A DNA stretch of 64,000 nt from Austropuccinia psidii (Eukaryota > Basidiomycota > Pucciniomycetes > Pucciniales > Sphaerophragmiaceae): NCBI GenBank assembly GCA_023105745.1, contig JALGQZ010000009.1, positions 30,234,107 through 30,298,106 on the forward strand. Direction: 5' to 3'. A model generated the notes under the pieces. The model was given only the letters and a program-made list of their open reading frames with translations. It had not been told where the DNA came from and made no database searches. Shown here in pieces: positions 1 through 10,821 of this stretch (positions are counted from its first letter, which is position 1; every line of letters starts with the position of its first letter). The translations under genes and the position numbers were made by a program.

Positions 1-637
1 ATGAACTCCTGAACATGGATATCATCAGAAAGATTGGACATAATGAAATAGTGGAAATTACCACTCCTGTCCTGATCACCTGGCATGATGGCAAGTCTAG
101 TCTGTGTGAAGATTTCAGAGCTCTGAATAACCACACCAAAGCTAACAGATACCCTATACCTAGGATACCTCATGCCTTAGACAAACTGGCAAAAGCCAGA
201 TACATAACCAAAATGGATTGTATGAAAGGCTTCTGCCAGAATGGAGTTAAGCCAAACTCCATGAAGCTACTCATAATCATATGTCATATGGGCATATATG
301 AGTACACAAGGATACCATTTTGCACCAGAATGCACCAGCCCACTTCCAAAGGATGATGGACACCATATTTCAAGAAGAAATATTGTAAGGGTGCATGGTA
401 GTATATATTGATGACATCATTATATACTCAGAAACATGGGAAGACCATATGCAATACATAGACAGAGTTCTAAGTAAATGAATACCCATAAATCTGAAAA
501 ATTCACTTAAAAAGTGGAATTTTGGCCAACAAGAGCTACTAGCTCTAGGACATAAAGTCTCAGGTCTTAGTCTGGCAATTGACCAGAAAAAAGTAGCAGC
601 AGTACTGCAAAAGCCAGTACCAATAAACATCAAAGAG
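1..637 (+). pseudogene. Ty3/gypsy reverse transcriptase, 5'-truncated and broken
   Basis: Fingers and palm of a Ty3/gypsy-type reverse transcriptase, which would copy element RNA into cDNA. The first frame (15-356) carries the DFRALN and YPIPR segments; a frameshift near 320-330 moves the reading to a frame with NAPAHFQ and the catalytic YIDD box (404-415). A TAA stop at 386-388 lies just before the GCMVVYIDD stretch, and a TGA follows near 480. After that, connection-domain motifs such as LGHKVSGLSL continue to the RNase H region in the next entry. The window begins inside the gene, so gag, protease and the 5' LTR lie outside. It is certainly a relic: two stops and at least one frameshift. 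Confidence 0.9.
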
Positions 638-1260
638 ATGCAATCTTTCCTTGGGTTTGCTAGCTACTATAGAAACAACATCAAAACATTTTCCCACATA
701 ACTAGTAGTTTATACAAGTTATGTTCAAAAGATGTATTTTTTGAAATTACCAAGCAAAGAAGGGATGCATATGAGAGGATCAAATATGAACTCACAAATG
801 CACCTGTTCTTGTCTTGCCTGACTTTGAACTACCATTCAAGTTATTCATAGATGCAGCATGTAGCCAAGGCTTAGGAGCAGCCCTTCACCAGAGACAAAT
901 TGTGGATGGTGAACCAAGAGAGGGAGTAATATGTTACATCTCTAGGCAGCTGAAAGATTCAGAAGCCAAGTATGGGGCCATCCAGACAGAATGTCTATGC
1001 TTAGTCTGGGCTCTAGAGAAACTCCATCATTGTTTGTAGGGTGCAGTATTTGAAGTCTACACAGACTGCACAGCCTTGAAGTCCTTACTGAGCATTAAGA
1101 CTACCAATAGACACATTCTGAGGTGTCAAATAGCCATCCAGGAGTATAGAGGGAATATGAAAATCATATACAAGGAGGGTAAAAGCTATACCAATGCAGA
1201 TGGCCACTGGATAATGTCAAAAGCAACCCAGCTTATGACCCTGAATTAGCAGCTAAAATT
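638..1260 (+). pseudogene. Ty3/gypsy RNase H domain, interrupted by a stop
   Basis: RNase H domain of the same polyprotein, which degrades the RNA strand of the RNA/DNA hybrid. The region opens with QSFLGFASYYRNNI, typical of the RT-RNase H connection, then [16 protein letters not shown] with the first catalytic Asp, TECLCLVWALEK with the Glu and VYTDCTALKSLL with the next Asp. A TAG at 1037-1039 breaks the frame just before GAVFEVYTDC, which continues in the same frame. About 140 bases of linker (1260-1397) separate it from the integrase. Confidence 0.88.
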
Positions 1261-1397
1261 CCTATCCATTTCATGGAAATAGACAGGAAGAAAAACTTCA
1301 GATTTTCTGAGTGGGCACCAGAAAGTGGTACCCCAGACAGTGGAAACACTAACTCAGAAGGAACAAAAACTCCCATACTTGGAGTAAGTTCCCAGAA

Positions 1398-2438
1398 TTG
1401 CACACTAAATTCTTCAATGAAGTGATGAAGACATATTCCAAACACAAACAGTGTGGCATATTGTTACAACTCCTTCAACAAAAATACAGGAGCACAGAAC
1501 TGGAATCCCAGTTAGAAGAACCCTGGTTGAGGGACTATAAGGACAATAAATTTCTCCTTATAGATGGCCTGCTCTGTCATAGAGAGAAGCACACTAGTGC
1601 ACTCACAATAATGAACAGAGACCATATATCTTTTATCCTACAGGAATGCCATGATTGCCCCTATAAGGGACACATGAGTGAAGATAGGACCAAAGAAAGG
1701 GTAGCAAGCACTGCTTGGTGGCCCAGATGGGAACAAGAAATATGGCAAAAGGAAAATGGAAAACATGGGAAGAAGTATGGGTTACTTCAACACATAGAAG
1801 AACCCAAACACCCATGGGAAACCGTCAACATGGACTGGGTTACAGGACTTGTCCCAGAAGGCGAAGAAAACTTCAATGCCTGCTTAATCATGGTTTATAG
1901 GTTCAGAAAGAGTATGAGGTGCCTACCATGTCACAAGGAGGACACAGCCATGTATACTTCTCTGTTATTCTGGAACAACATCATATCCACCTGTGGAGTC
2001 CCTAAGATCATCATCAGTGATAGGGACCCAAAGTTCACATCTAAATTTTTGACCAACTTGTATGACATGCTCGGCACCAAGCTTGCTTTTCCCACAGCTT
2101 ACCATCCCCAAACAGATGGCCTAGCTGAAAGGATGATCCAGACTATGGAAGACATCCTTAGAAGGTTCTGTGCCTATGGCATGGAATACAAGGACCAAGA
2201 AGGTTACACCCATGACTGGGTTACCCTTCTACCATCAGTCCAGCTGGCTTATAACACAAGAAAGCACTCTACCACAGGAGAAACACCTGAACTGTTAGAG
2301 AAAGGGTGGAATCCCCTATTTCCTGTGGATCACCTGAAGAAAAATCTTCTGACCATCCACCCCACAGCAAAAGATTTCCATGAAATGTGGAAGAGAGCTT
2401 GTGACACAGCTGCCAAATGCATAGCTGAGGCAAAATGA
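1398..2438 (+). pseudogene. Ty3/gypsy integrase with internal deletion
   Basis: Integrase that would insert the cDNA into the genome. An HHCC-like zinc-binding start ([26 protein letters not shown]) is followed directly by a shortened join near residue 115-130, where part of the normal zinc-finger-to-core spacer is missing. The core then shows the D,D35E set: [18 protein letters not shown] and [19 protein letters not shown]. The frame is open for 346 codons, but upstream stops and the apparent deletion argue that it is not functional. It ends at a TGA at 2436-2438. Confidence 0.88.
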
Positions 2439-2468
2439 TATAATAAGAAGAGGTGGGACAAATCACAC

Positions 2469-2948
2469 ATGGAACCTTACTTTAAAGAAGGGGACCAAGT
2501 GTTAGTGTCTACACTTAACTTTAATGATCTCAAACGACCCAATAAAATGAGAGACTCATTTGTAGGGCCCTTCACTATCATTAAATTAATAGGGAAAGAA
2601 ACAGTGGAAGTCAGACTCACAGAGGAATTTTCCAGGAAACACCCAGTCTTTCCAGTGGGTTTAGTCAAGCCATATTTCCAGAAAGAGGAGGATAAATTCC
2701 CCTCCAGGAAGAAGAACCCAACACCACCAGAAATAGTGGAAGTAGAGAATTCCCCTGGACAAGTGAAGAAAATCATCAATTCCAGGAAGATCCGACTGAA
2801 TGGTAAGGATAAGACACATTACTTAGTAAGATTAAAGAACCAGACAGATTATAAGGACAAGTGGTTGGCAGAAGATGCCATACCAGATGGGAACCTTCAT
2901 TTAAGTAGATTCAGAGCCTCTAGGAGTACTGAACAGTCTCATCAATGA
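2469..2948 (+). pseudogene. Integrase C-terminal region with chromodomain
   Basis: Open frame of 159 codons. It begins with the integrase C-terminal GPFTIIKLIGKETVEVRL fold (GPY/F-like module) and ends with a chromodomain-like segment: VKKIINSRKI, THYLVRLKN and DKWLAEDAI, about residues 100-155. Chromodomains in Ty3/gypsy chromoviruses steer integration toward modified chromatin. It lies one short gap after the integrase core and just before the polypurine tract and LTR, as expected for the 3' end of pol. The TGA at 2436-2438 separates it from the integrase core, so this start is internal, not a true gene start. Confidence 0.85.
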
Positions 2949-2959
2949 TGAGCCTTCTT

Positions 2960-2974
2960 TTTGGAGGGAGGGTA
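2960..2974 (+). other. Polypurine tract of the plus-strand gypsy element
   Basis: TTTTTGGAGGGAGGGTA stands immediately before the TG of the LTR. In Ty3/gypsy elements this purine run primes plus-strand DNA synthesis. Its position between pol and LTR fixes the LTR start. Confidence 0.7.
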
Positions 2975-4556
2975 TGTCAGCCTGTGACTCAAAGCCAAAG
3001 CACAAGCATGACAGCCAAATACCATAAATCAATGGTATAGCCAAGATACCACCAGAACATGCAGCTGAGCCAAATAAGCTCAAAAGGTATCAAAAGAAAG
3101 AGGAAACTCACCCCTTTCCAAATATACAAGTCTCATCACCATAGGACAAAGAATAACAAAGTTATTCCTTCTCAAAGTTGTTGCTGAGCATAAACCTTAA
3201 TTTTCACCTCTCTCCTGAAATACAGATTAGAAGGCTTAAACCCATCAAATGGGTATTCAAAATGAATCTCCAGGGCAGTGCTATTAAATGGTACCAGCCA
3301 AACTGAGCTAGCACCAAGATTACAGAAGTTATGGCCAAATTCAGGCCAAATAAGGGTGAATAAAATATTCACCTCTCATCTAACTTCTAAATTCTTAGTG
3401 TGAGATACTTAAATTAGGGTCTTTTTGGAAAGAGAAAAATCAGGGCTATCTGATGGTGCCATTAATTTCCCCATATCTCATCTAGAACAAAATCTATAAG
3501 GCAAACAAGCCCAATACAGCTTTTTGCCTAAAACACACATATGTACAAAACTCTTGTACATGGAACAACTTTGCCATATTAAATGATAACCATATAAAAT
3601 GAGGTACTATTTTGTAGAACACACACAGGACTACACACTGAACCAATTTTGGGGTTTATATCTCAAAAGCTCACAAATGTATGGCTTTTTTAAGGTCAAA
3701 ATCCCACAGTTTGGCCAATACAGCCTTACCATGGGATAATATCCCATAACCATGATTATGAGGTGTCAAACAGACAAAGAAGCTTGTTTTTACTTCTGTA
3801 GAGATTGAGACACCGCATATGCAGGTTGGCTAAATATGCTTATAGAAAAAATAGACTCATGTATATAGATAACCACACTGCGTGCATATGATGTGCCACA
3901 GTTGTCTAGTTGTACCTTAAAAGCCGCTTGAGGTCCAGAACCAAATTCCTTTTCCTCACCTCTCATCAATTGGAGGTGACAGAATTAGAACTTACCAGCA
4001 AGTGGGCTTTGCTGCACCTGGCCCTTTCTTAACATCTTCAATACTGGGGTCCCATACAGGTTCTGTACAGCATTCTATGTGTCATACACGTCAGAATCAG
4101 TCGGTGTGGTCCCCAAATAAAAATTTTCACCCTGTATTGGTGAAGACTGCCCAGATGTGGTTTCAAAACCACATCCAAGCCCAATACAGGCTATACAGGC
4201 CTTTTGAAAACTACAAGCCTTTCCTTGAGAGTGAAAAATCTTCACTTCCTCTACGTGAAAAGGTATAGAAGCCTTTTAACCCCATTTCAGGATGAAAGGA
4301 GGCCTTTTCACTTCCAGAAAAGGAATCCCCATCCTGCTCTTTAATTCCTACGGAGTACAACTGTCAAAAACAGCTATACTCTTGGAAAATGATTAGGTTA
4401 TACTATAAATTTTGGTATTGTAGTCTTGATTATTGTAACCCAACAGGTAAAGCTGAACCCAGGGCTTTCAATAGCACTCACTACCACTGATTCTCATTAC
4501 TAAAGCCCTTTTTATCTTTAATTAGAACATTTTTAATACCTTTTATCCATGTCACA
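2975..4556 (+). repeat. 3' LTR of the plus-strand gypsy element
   Basis: Begins TGTCAGCCTGTGACTC right after the polypurine tract. Part of the sequence recurs on the same strand at 58826-60268: the start with CCTGTGACTC, an ACCATAA..CAATGGTAT palindromic stretch, CCTCTCATCTAACTT, and a shared end in TGTCACA. The end at 4556 rests on that comparison and is approximate. The interior holds repeated CCAATACAG motifs. No coding capacity is seen. Confidence 0.65.
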
Positions 4557-6977
4557 GTCATAGTTAAAGTTGTAAATAGCCTTGTTACCTCTTTATCATA
4601 GACTCAGCCTGACAGTAGTTAATTCTATAGTGACTAATCTTACCAATGGACATATATCTTTCATAAATGATTTCAATTTTGTTTTTTTATTTATAATTTT
4701 ACCCCATTTCAAGAAGATCATAGCCTTTATCAATTCCAAATATTTTTCAATTTTTGAGTTATAGCTACTTGAAATGATAAAACATTTAGGTTGATGTAGT
4801 GAAAAAAAGAGAATAAATATTAGCAAATTGATTCATGATCAAATTCAAAGAAAAGGAATTAATGAGGAAGCTCTTCAAATAAATTAGCAGAGCAAGGGGA
4901 AAAGAATAGATTTAGTAAGAAGAGAGTTTTATGAAGTATTTTCTTGATGAAAGTTAGGAGTAAATTTAAGATGGATGGAAGTAAGGAGTAATTTTTTCAA
5001 AAAAATAAGGAGAGAAAGAGGGACTTATGAAAAAAATAGAAATATCATAAGATCTCAATAAACACTTGAAGTGGGAAACTCATATTTGTAATTGTGGCTT
5101 TGAAATGGGAATGGTTCATGTTCAAATTCAATATGTATCACTTGTAGGAGTGATTTTGAAGGTTATATATTTTATTAGTTGTAGTATTGAAAAAGATTGG
5201 AAGCTGGAATTTACATATTTCAGTAAAGTGGGAATATATTATGCAATATGAACTTCCTTAATTATTTCATCAAAATCCCTTATGTTACATCAAGTCAAAT
5301 TAGCCTGGTTTATTTTTCATTCACTTCATTATTGTTCTTTATTTCAATATGTACCTAAAATAAACTGGAAATTTTGTGATTCAATTTGTTGATTTCATAT
5401 TAACCCCATCTTTATTTAGAACAAACCATGGGCTTAGTTGATATCAAGAGTTTATCACATTTACTCTACATGTTGAGTAATTGATTACAAATTATGAGGA
5501 GCTTATTCCACATAATTAGGATTTGATTCTATATTTTGAGTATTTTATTCCACATCATTAGGAGTTCATTTGAAATAATAAGTTATTGAGCACACATTAT
5601 AAGGAGTTCATTCCCAATTTGAGTAAATCGTTTCCTCATATATTTAATATTTATTATACCTGTTATTGATATTCAATAATTTCCTTTTAAATATTTAATT
5701 AATTTATGCTTCATTTTAAACCAACCTATGGTTTATTTCAAATAAACCTATTTTGTCACACCATTTCCTGTTAATTTTAATAGAAAATTCAATAATTAAT
5801 CTTCATCATCTTAAGTTAAAATAGACTAGATTAGTTTCAATTAATATCTAATAGGGGATTTTAAAGCAATTATTTGGGTGGATATTTGGTTACAAATTGC
5901 ATAATATATGGCCCCTTTTGAACGTTTTCTCCTTTTGGGATGTTTTGGAGCCCCTTTTTTCCAAAGGGGCTCTGAAATGAAACTAAAAGGAGGCTTGTAT
6001 GGTACAATCCCTAAAAAAACACTTTTTACAGGATTTTTAATGGCTCCAAAAATTGCTAAAATACCAAAAAATTCAAAATTATTTTCTTTGTCTTTAGATA
6101 GTATTTTTTGGGGTGTTCTTCCTTTTGGAATTTCAACCCCTAATTGTGCTTTGATGGGGCTTTCCTTTTATTTGAAAAACTTTTTGTGATGTTTTGTTTT
6201 CATCCCCTGATTTTTGGAAGTTGAAAGGGTCTTATGTGTATGTTGTATTTTTTGAATATCTCAATTTTTATTATTGGATTTTCATTGAACTTTATTTTCT
6301 TATAATTTTATCATTTTATGGGTTTGTTTTGGTTCTTTTTTTATTTTTATTTTTATTCAAAATTTAAATTGTCTCTGAATAATCTAATTTTTCACATTGT
6401 TTTTTTTAACTAATGAAGGTTTTTTCTCTGTAAAAATGAAAAGAAATGATGAAAATTTTCCTTAAAAAAGTTTTTATCATCTTATCAAGCAAGAAATTAA
6501 TAAGTAACAGTTCTTTTGAAAGAGAAAATATGAAAAAATTTAAAATGGAACATTAAAAATATTTGTCAAGGAATAATGATAATAATTTTTTATAAAAGAA
6601 ATAATCCAAAAGCTTGAGGAAAGGAGTAATGTCACCAAAAACCTTTGATGGGAAATTCCAGGATGTGTGGCTAAGTTCATGCCATATAGTTTTGAATCTG
6701 TCCATTTCTTCAAGTCAATTTGAAAAAAAATTGATGTAACTTATTTATAAATTTCCTATGTATATGTATATATATTTAATTTTCTATAAAGAATATTTGA
6801 ATTTCTTGTTGTAAGTTTTTTTCCAGGAGTTTTTTATTGTAAAATTCTTTTTTTAATATTATTCAACAGAATTTGAGAAATTTTTGAATTTTTCATAATT
6901 AAAATGATAATATGTAAGTGAAAACAAATTATATCCGAATTTTAGAAAAGAAAACAATATAGATTCAATTTGAAAAT
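4557..6977. other. AT-rich non-coding stretch
   Basis: No convincing gene. Short open frames (for example 5908-6189 plus) show no recognisable domain or codon pattern. The only discrete structure noted is a 10-bp perfect inverted repeat at 5948-5972. Confidence 0.6.
5948..5972. repeat. Short perfect inverted repeat (hairpin-capable)
   Basis: GAGCCCCTTT, a 5-base spacer TTTCC, then AAAGGGGCTC. The stem is 10 bp with a GC-rich core in otherwise AT-rich DNA. No neighbouring gene is recognised, so a terminator role is not supported. Confidence 0.6.
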
Positions 6978-7912
6978 TCAAAAAAATAAGAAAAAAATAC
7001 AAAAACAATAACAAAAAATAAGAAAAAATAAGAAAAAATTAGAAAAAAATAAGGAAAAATAAGAAAAAATCAGAAAAAAATAGCAAAAAATAAGAAAAAA
7101 ATAAGAAAAAATAAGAAAAAATAAGGAAAAAATAAGAAAAAATAAGAACAAATAAGAAAAAATGAGAAAAAATAAGAAAAAATAAGAAAAAATAACAAAA
7201 AATAACAAAAAATAACAAAAAAATACGAAAAAATGAGAAAAAAAAATAAGGAAAATAAGAAAAAAATAAGAAAAAATAAGAAAAAATAAGAAAAAATAAG
7301 ACAAAATAAGAAAAAAATAAGAAAAAATAAGAAAATATGAGAAAAAATAGGAAGAAATAAGAAAAAATATGAAAAATTAGAAAAAATAAGGAAAAATAAG
7401 GAAAAATAAGAAAAAAAAGAAAAAATATGAAAAAATATGAAAAAATGAGAAAAAATGAGAAAAAATAAGACAAAATAAGAGAAATGAGAAAAAATAAGAA
7501 AAAATAAGAAAAAATAAGAAAAAATAAGAAAAAATAAGAAAAGATGAGAAAAAATAAGGAAAAATAAGGGAAAAAATAAGAAAAAAATAAGAAAAAATAA
7601 GAAAAAAATGGAAAAAAATGAAAGAAATAAGAAAAAATAAGAAATAATAAGAACAAATGAGAAAAAATAAAAAAAATAAGAAAAAATGAGAAAAAAATGA
7701 GGAAAAATAAGAAAAAGTAAGAAAAAATGAGAAAAAATAAGGAAAAATAAGAAAAAATAAGAAAAAAAAAGAAAAAATAACAAAAAAGGTAAAAAATAAA
7801 AAAAAAATAAGAAAAAATGAGAAAAAAATGAGAAAAAATAAGAAAAAGTAAGAAAAAATGAGAAAAAATAAGGAAAAATAAGAAAAAATAAGAAAAAATA
7901 AGAAAAAAAAAG

Positions 7913-7965
<53 letters not shown>

Positions 7966-8490
7966 AAAAAAAAGAAAAAAAAAGAAAAAAAAAGAAAAAA
8001 AAAGAAAAAAAAAGAAAAAAAAAGAAAAAATAACAAAAAAGGTAAAACATAAGAAAAAATGAGAAAAAATAAGAAAAAATAAGAAAAAATACGAAAAAAG
8101 AAGAAAAATAAGAAAAAATAAGAAAAAATAAGAAAATAATAAGAAAATAATAAGAAAATAATAAGAAAATAATAAGAAAATAATAAGAAAAAAATCAGAC
8201 AATAATAAGAAAAAATAAGAAAAAAATAAGAAAAAAATAAGAAAAAAATCAGACAATAATAAGAAAAAATAAGAAAAAAATAAGAAAAAAATAAGAAAAA
8301 ATAAGAAAAAAATAAGAAAAAAATAAGAAAAAAATAAGAAAAAAATAAGAAAAAAATAAGAAAAAATAAGAAAAACAATGAAAGAAAAGAATAAGAAAAA
8401 ATAAGAAAAACAATGAAAGAAAAGAATAAGAAAAAAGATAAGGAAAAAGAATAAGAAAAAAGATAAGCAAAAAAAATAAGAAAATGAGCA
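6978..8490. repeat. A-tract satellite, unit about AAAAAATAAG
   Basis: About 1.5 kb of imperfect tandem 9-11-bp units on the plus strand, mostly A5-6 followed by TAAG or TGAG. Sub-blocks are (A9G)n near 7885-8030, AAGAAAATAAT units near 8130-8190, and longer mixed units with AAGAATAAG near 8370-8470. Plus-strand C is nearly absent. Long Phe/Leu/Ser-rich minus-strand reading frames across it follow from the repeat and are not genes. A-tracts recurring near the helical period would be expected to bend the DNA. Confidence 0.92.
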
Positions 8491-10821
8491 AATACAATGA
8501 TATTGAAATCAAGATTTAAAAAAGAAGACTCCTTGATCATAAGATTAAAATCTTGTTAAAAGGATAAAATTTAAATAAAAGAAAATAATAATATTATTAT
8601 TATTATTATAGTGAAACTAACAAAATTAGAACAATTAAAATAAATGTTAAGGTAATTGAATTAAGATAAATATTAGTTTTTTCTAGGTTATAAATATTGA
8701 AAAAATTAATATATTTTTAAATTTGAATATTTCTTAAAATTCAAAAGAATTTTAAATCCTTCAAATAAAGTTGATAAAAACTTAGACTATAATTAAAAAA
8801 AAAATTAAAAATTAATAAACAAGATTAAATTGAAATCTATATATTAAGTTTTTTACTGGAAGTATTTTATAGATTGAAGATATTTAAACAGAAAGAAGAA
8901 TTTAAGTTTTATTATTAAATTGAAACTTTAATATGAAATTATTATTAATTAATAAAAATGTTTAATTAAAAGAAATTCAAATTATAAATAAGAATAAAAA
9001 TTTGAAAAAAAAAATGTAAATAATAATACAGATGAAATTATTTCAAAAATACTTATATAAGAAGCTAGCCCAAATTTATTTCTATGGGATTGGATTTTAC
9101 TCAGAATAGAGATATTTTAATAAATAACATTAACTAAAAATCAAGGTATGTTTCTCATGAAAAAAAAAATATACAAATAAGATGTTTGTTCTCAATGATA
9201 ACCTTGGAGCTATAAAATTATTACTTCTGTAGTAATGAATTAATAAATTAAAGTTGAGTAAATTAAATTTCAAATTTTGAAAACTAAATTTTAAAATAAA
9301 TATATTAATTTAGATTATGAAGCCTTATATAATTTAATGATTTGAAAAGTTATAGAATAAATTTTGAAAAAAAAAAGAATTTTAATGGAAATTTAAAGCT
9401 TTAAAGATAATTTTTGGAATTTAAAATTTTAAAAATTAATATTTTCATAAATTGAATCAATTAAATAAATTAAATTTTTTCCTATTTGAAAAATCATCAT
9501 GAGAAAAAAAAAATCCTTTTAATAATTATAGAAATTAAGATTTTGATAAAATAAAATTAGAAATTATTAAATTTTATAGAATTAGCTCAAGAGTTAATTT
9601 AAAATAAAATGGAAGGATTTTGGGTAATAAAATTAATTAAAATAATTTTTTTAATAAAAAAAAAAAAATTCAAAATTTACCAAAAACAATCAATTTAATC
9701 TGTCACCACCTTGCCATTGAAAGGTTTGAAACCTTTACACACACCCTTCTTGGAAAAATGTGAGTTAGATTTCCCAATTGAATTATAAAGGGGAAATTAT
9801 TACTGGCACAAAAATTTTGGAAAACAAGATTTTAAAGACTTAAAAATCTTTTTTAAAGAAACTTTTTTTTTTTTTTTATATAAAATTTTCATATAATTTA
9901 AGTTTAATATGATGATTGGGGATTAATTAAAATAAAAGAAATTATAATTTTAATATTATTAAATAATAAAATAATTTTAGTAATTAGATTTTAAATTTAA
10001 TTATTAATTAAAATAAAAATAAAATGAAAATTAAATCAAATTTACTCATAAAAGTGAAAATTTCTTATAATGAAAAAGATATTATAAATAGGAATTAAAT
10101 TTATAAGTTATACCTCAAAATATAAAATTCTTCAAGATGGAATTTTATTTTTATTTTTTTTTGTTAATATTGACTCTTAAATTCATGATGAATTCTATGA
10201 TATATTAAAAGTTTTCTTAGATTAATCATTTCATCATTAGCTAAGTTGTAAGTAAAAGAGGCTATGTAACAGCACATTTATATACCACCAAATCACTGAA
10301 CGTTATAAAGCCAAAACCAATTGTCTAAATAGGTTATATAAATCACAATGATGCAAATAGGCATCTTATCCATAACAAAAAAACTAAATAGAGAAAATAA
10401 TGATTGATTATGAAAAATTTTGATTTGAAAGAAAGGATAATTTGAGAATGTCAAAAAAAGGAATATGGTTTTTTATTTTTTTGGTGGAATAAAAAGGGAA
10501 GGGGGGAAAAAATTCTCTTTTGCTAACACAGAATGAAAAGGCTTGTTCTCTTGAAAGTCTTTGAAAATTGGTTACCTTGAAAAAGACATTTGTCACAAAA
10601 CAAAGACACACTGGGATCAGCGGGAAATTTGCCACACAACCCATGGGAGCTTTTTCAACCAACAGGAAACTAAAGTTTTTTGTGTACTTTTCATGTGAGC
10701 TGTTTATTACTGGAAATTTGACTTAAACTCCAAAGTTCATACATTTATATATTGAAATAGACTTTATTCAAAATTTACAATTTATTTTTACCAATATAAA
10801 AGAAAGCTTCAATAAGTATTT
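8491..10821. other. AT-rich non-coding stretch downstream of the MAU2-like gene
   Basis: Mostly A/T with homopolymer runs and a short (TTA)n tract near 8590-8612. A slightly less AT-rich piece near 9700-9800 and a minus-strand open frame at 10408-10662 show no domain. No promoter or RNA gene was recognised. Confidence 0.6.

Noticed and set aside
5908..6189. Plus-strand 93-codon frame covering the hairpin at 5948
   Set aside because: No homology recognised, and composition like the surrounding non-coding DNA.
6978..8540. Very long minus-strand open frames (up to 405 codons) rich in Phe, Leu, Ser and Tyr
   Set aside because: They are translations of the A-tract satellite in several overlapping frames; composition and overlap show a repeat by-product, not a membrane protein.
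10408..10662. Minus-strand 84-codon frame near the 3' end of the MAU2-like gene
   Set aside because: No motif, no splice support and separated from the gene by its proposed stop codon.
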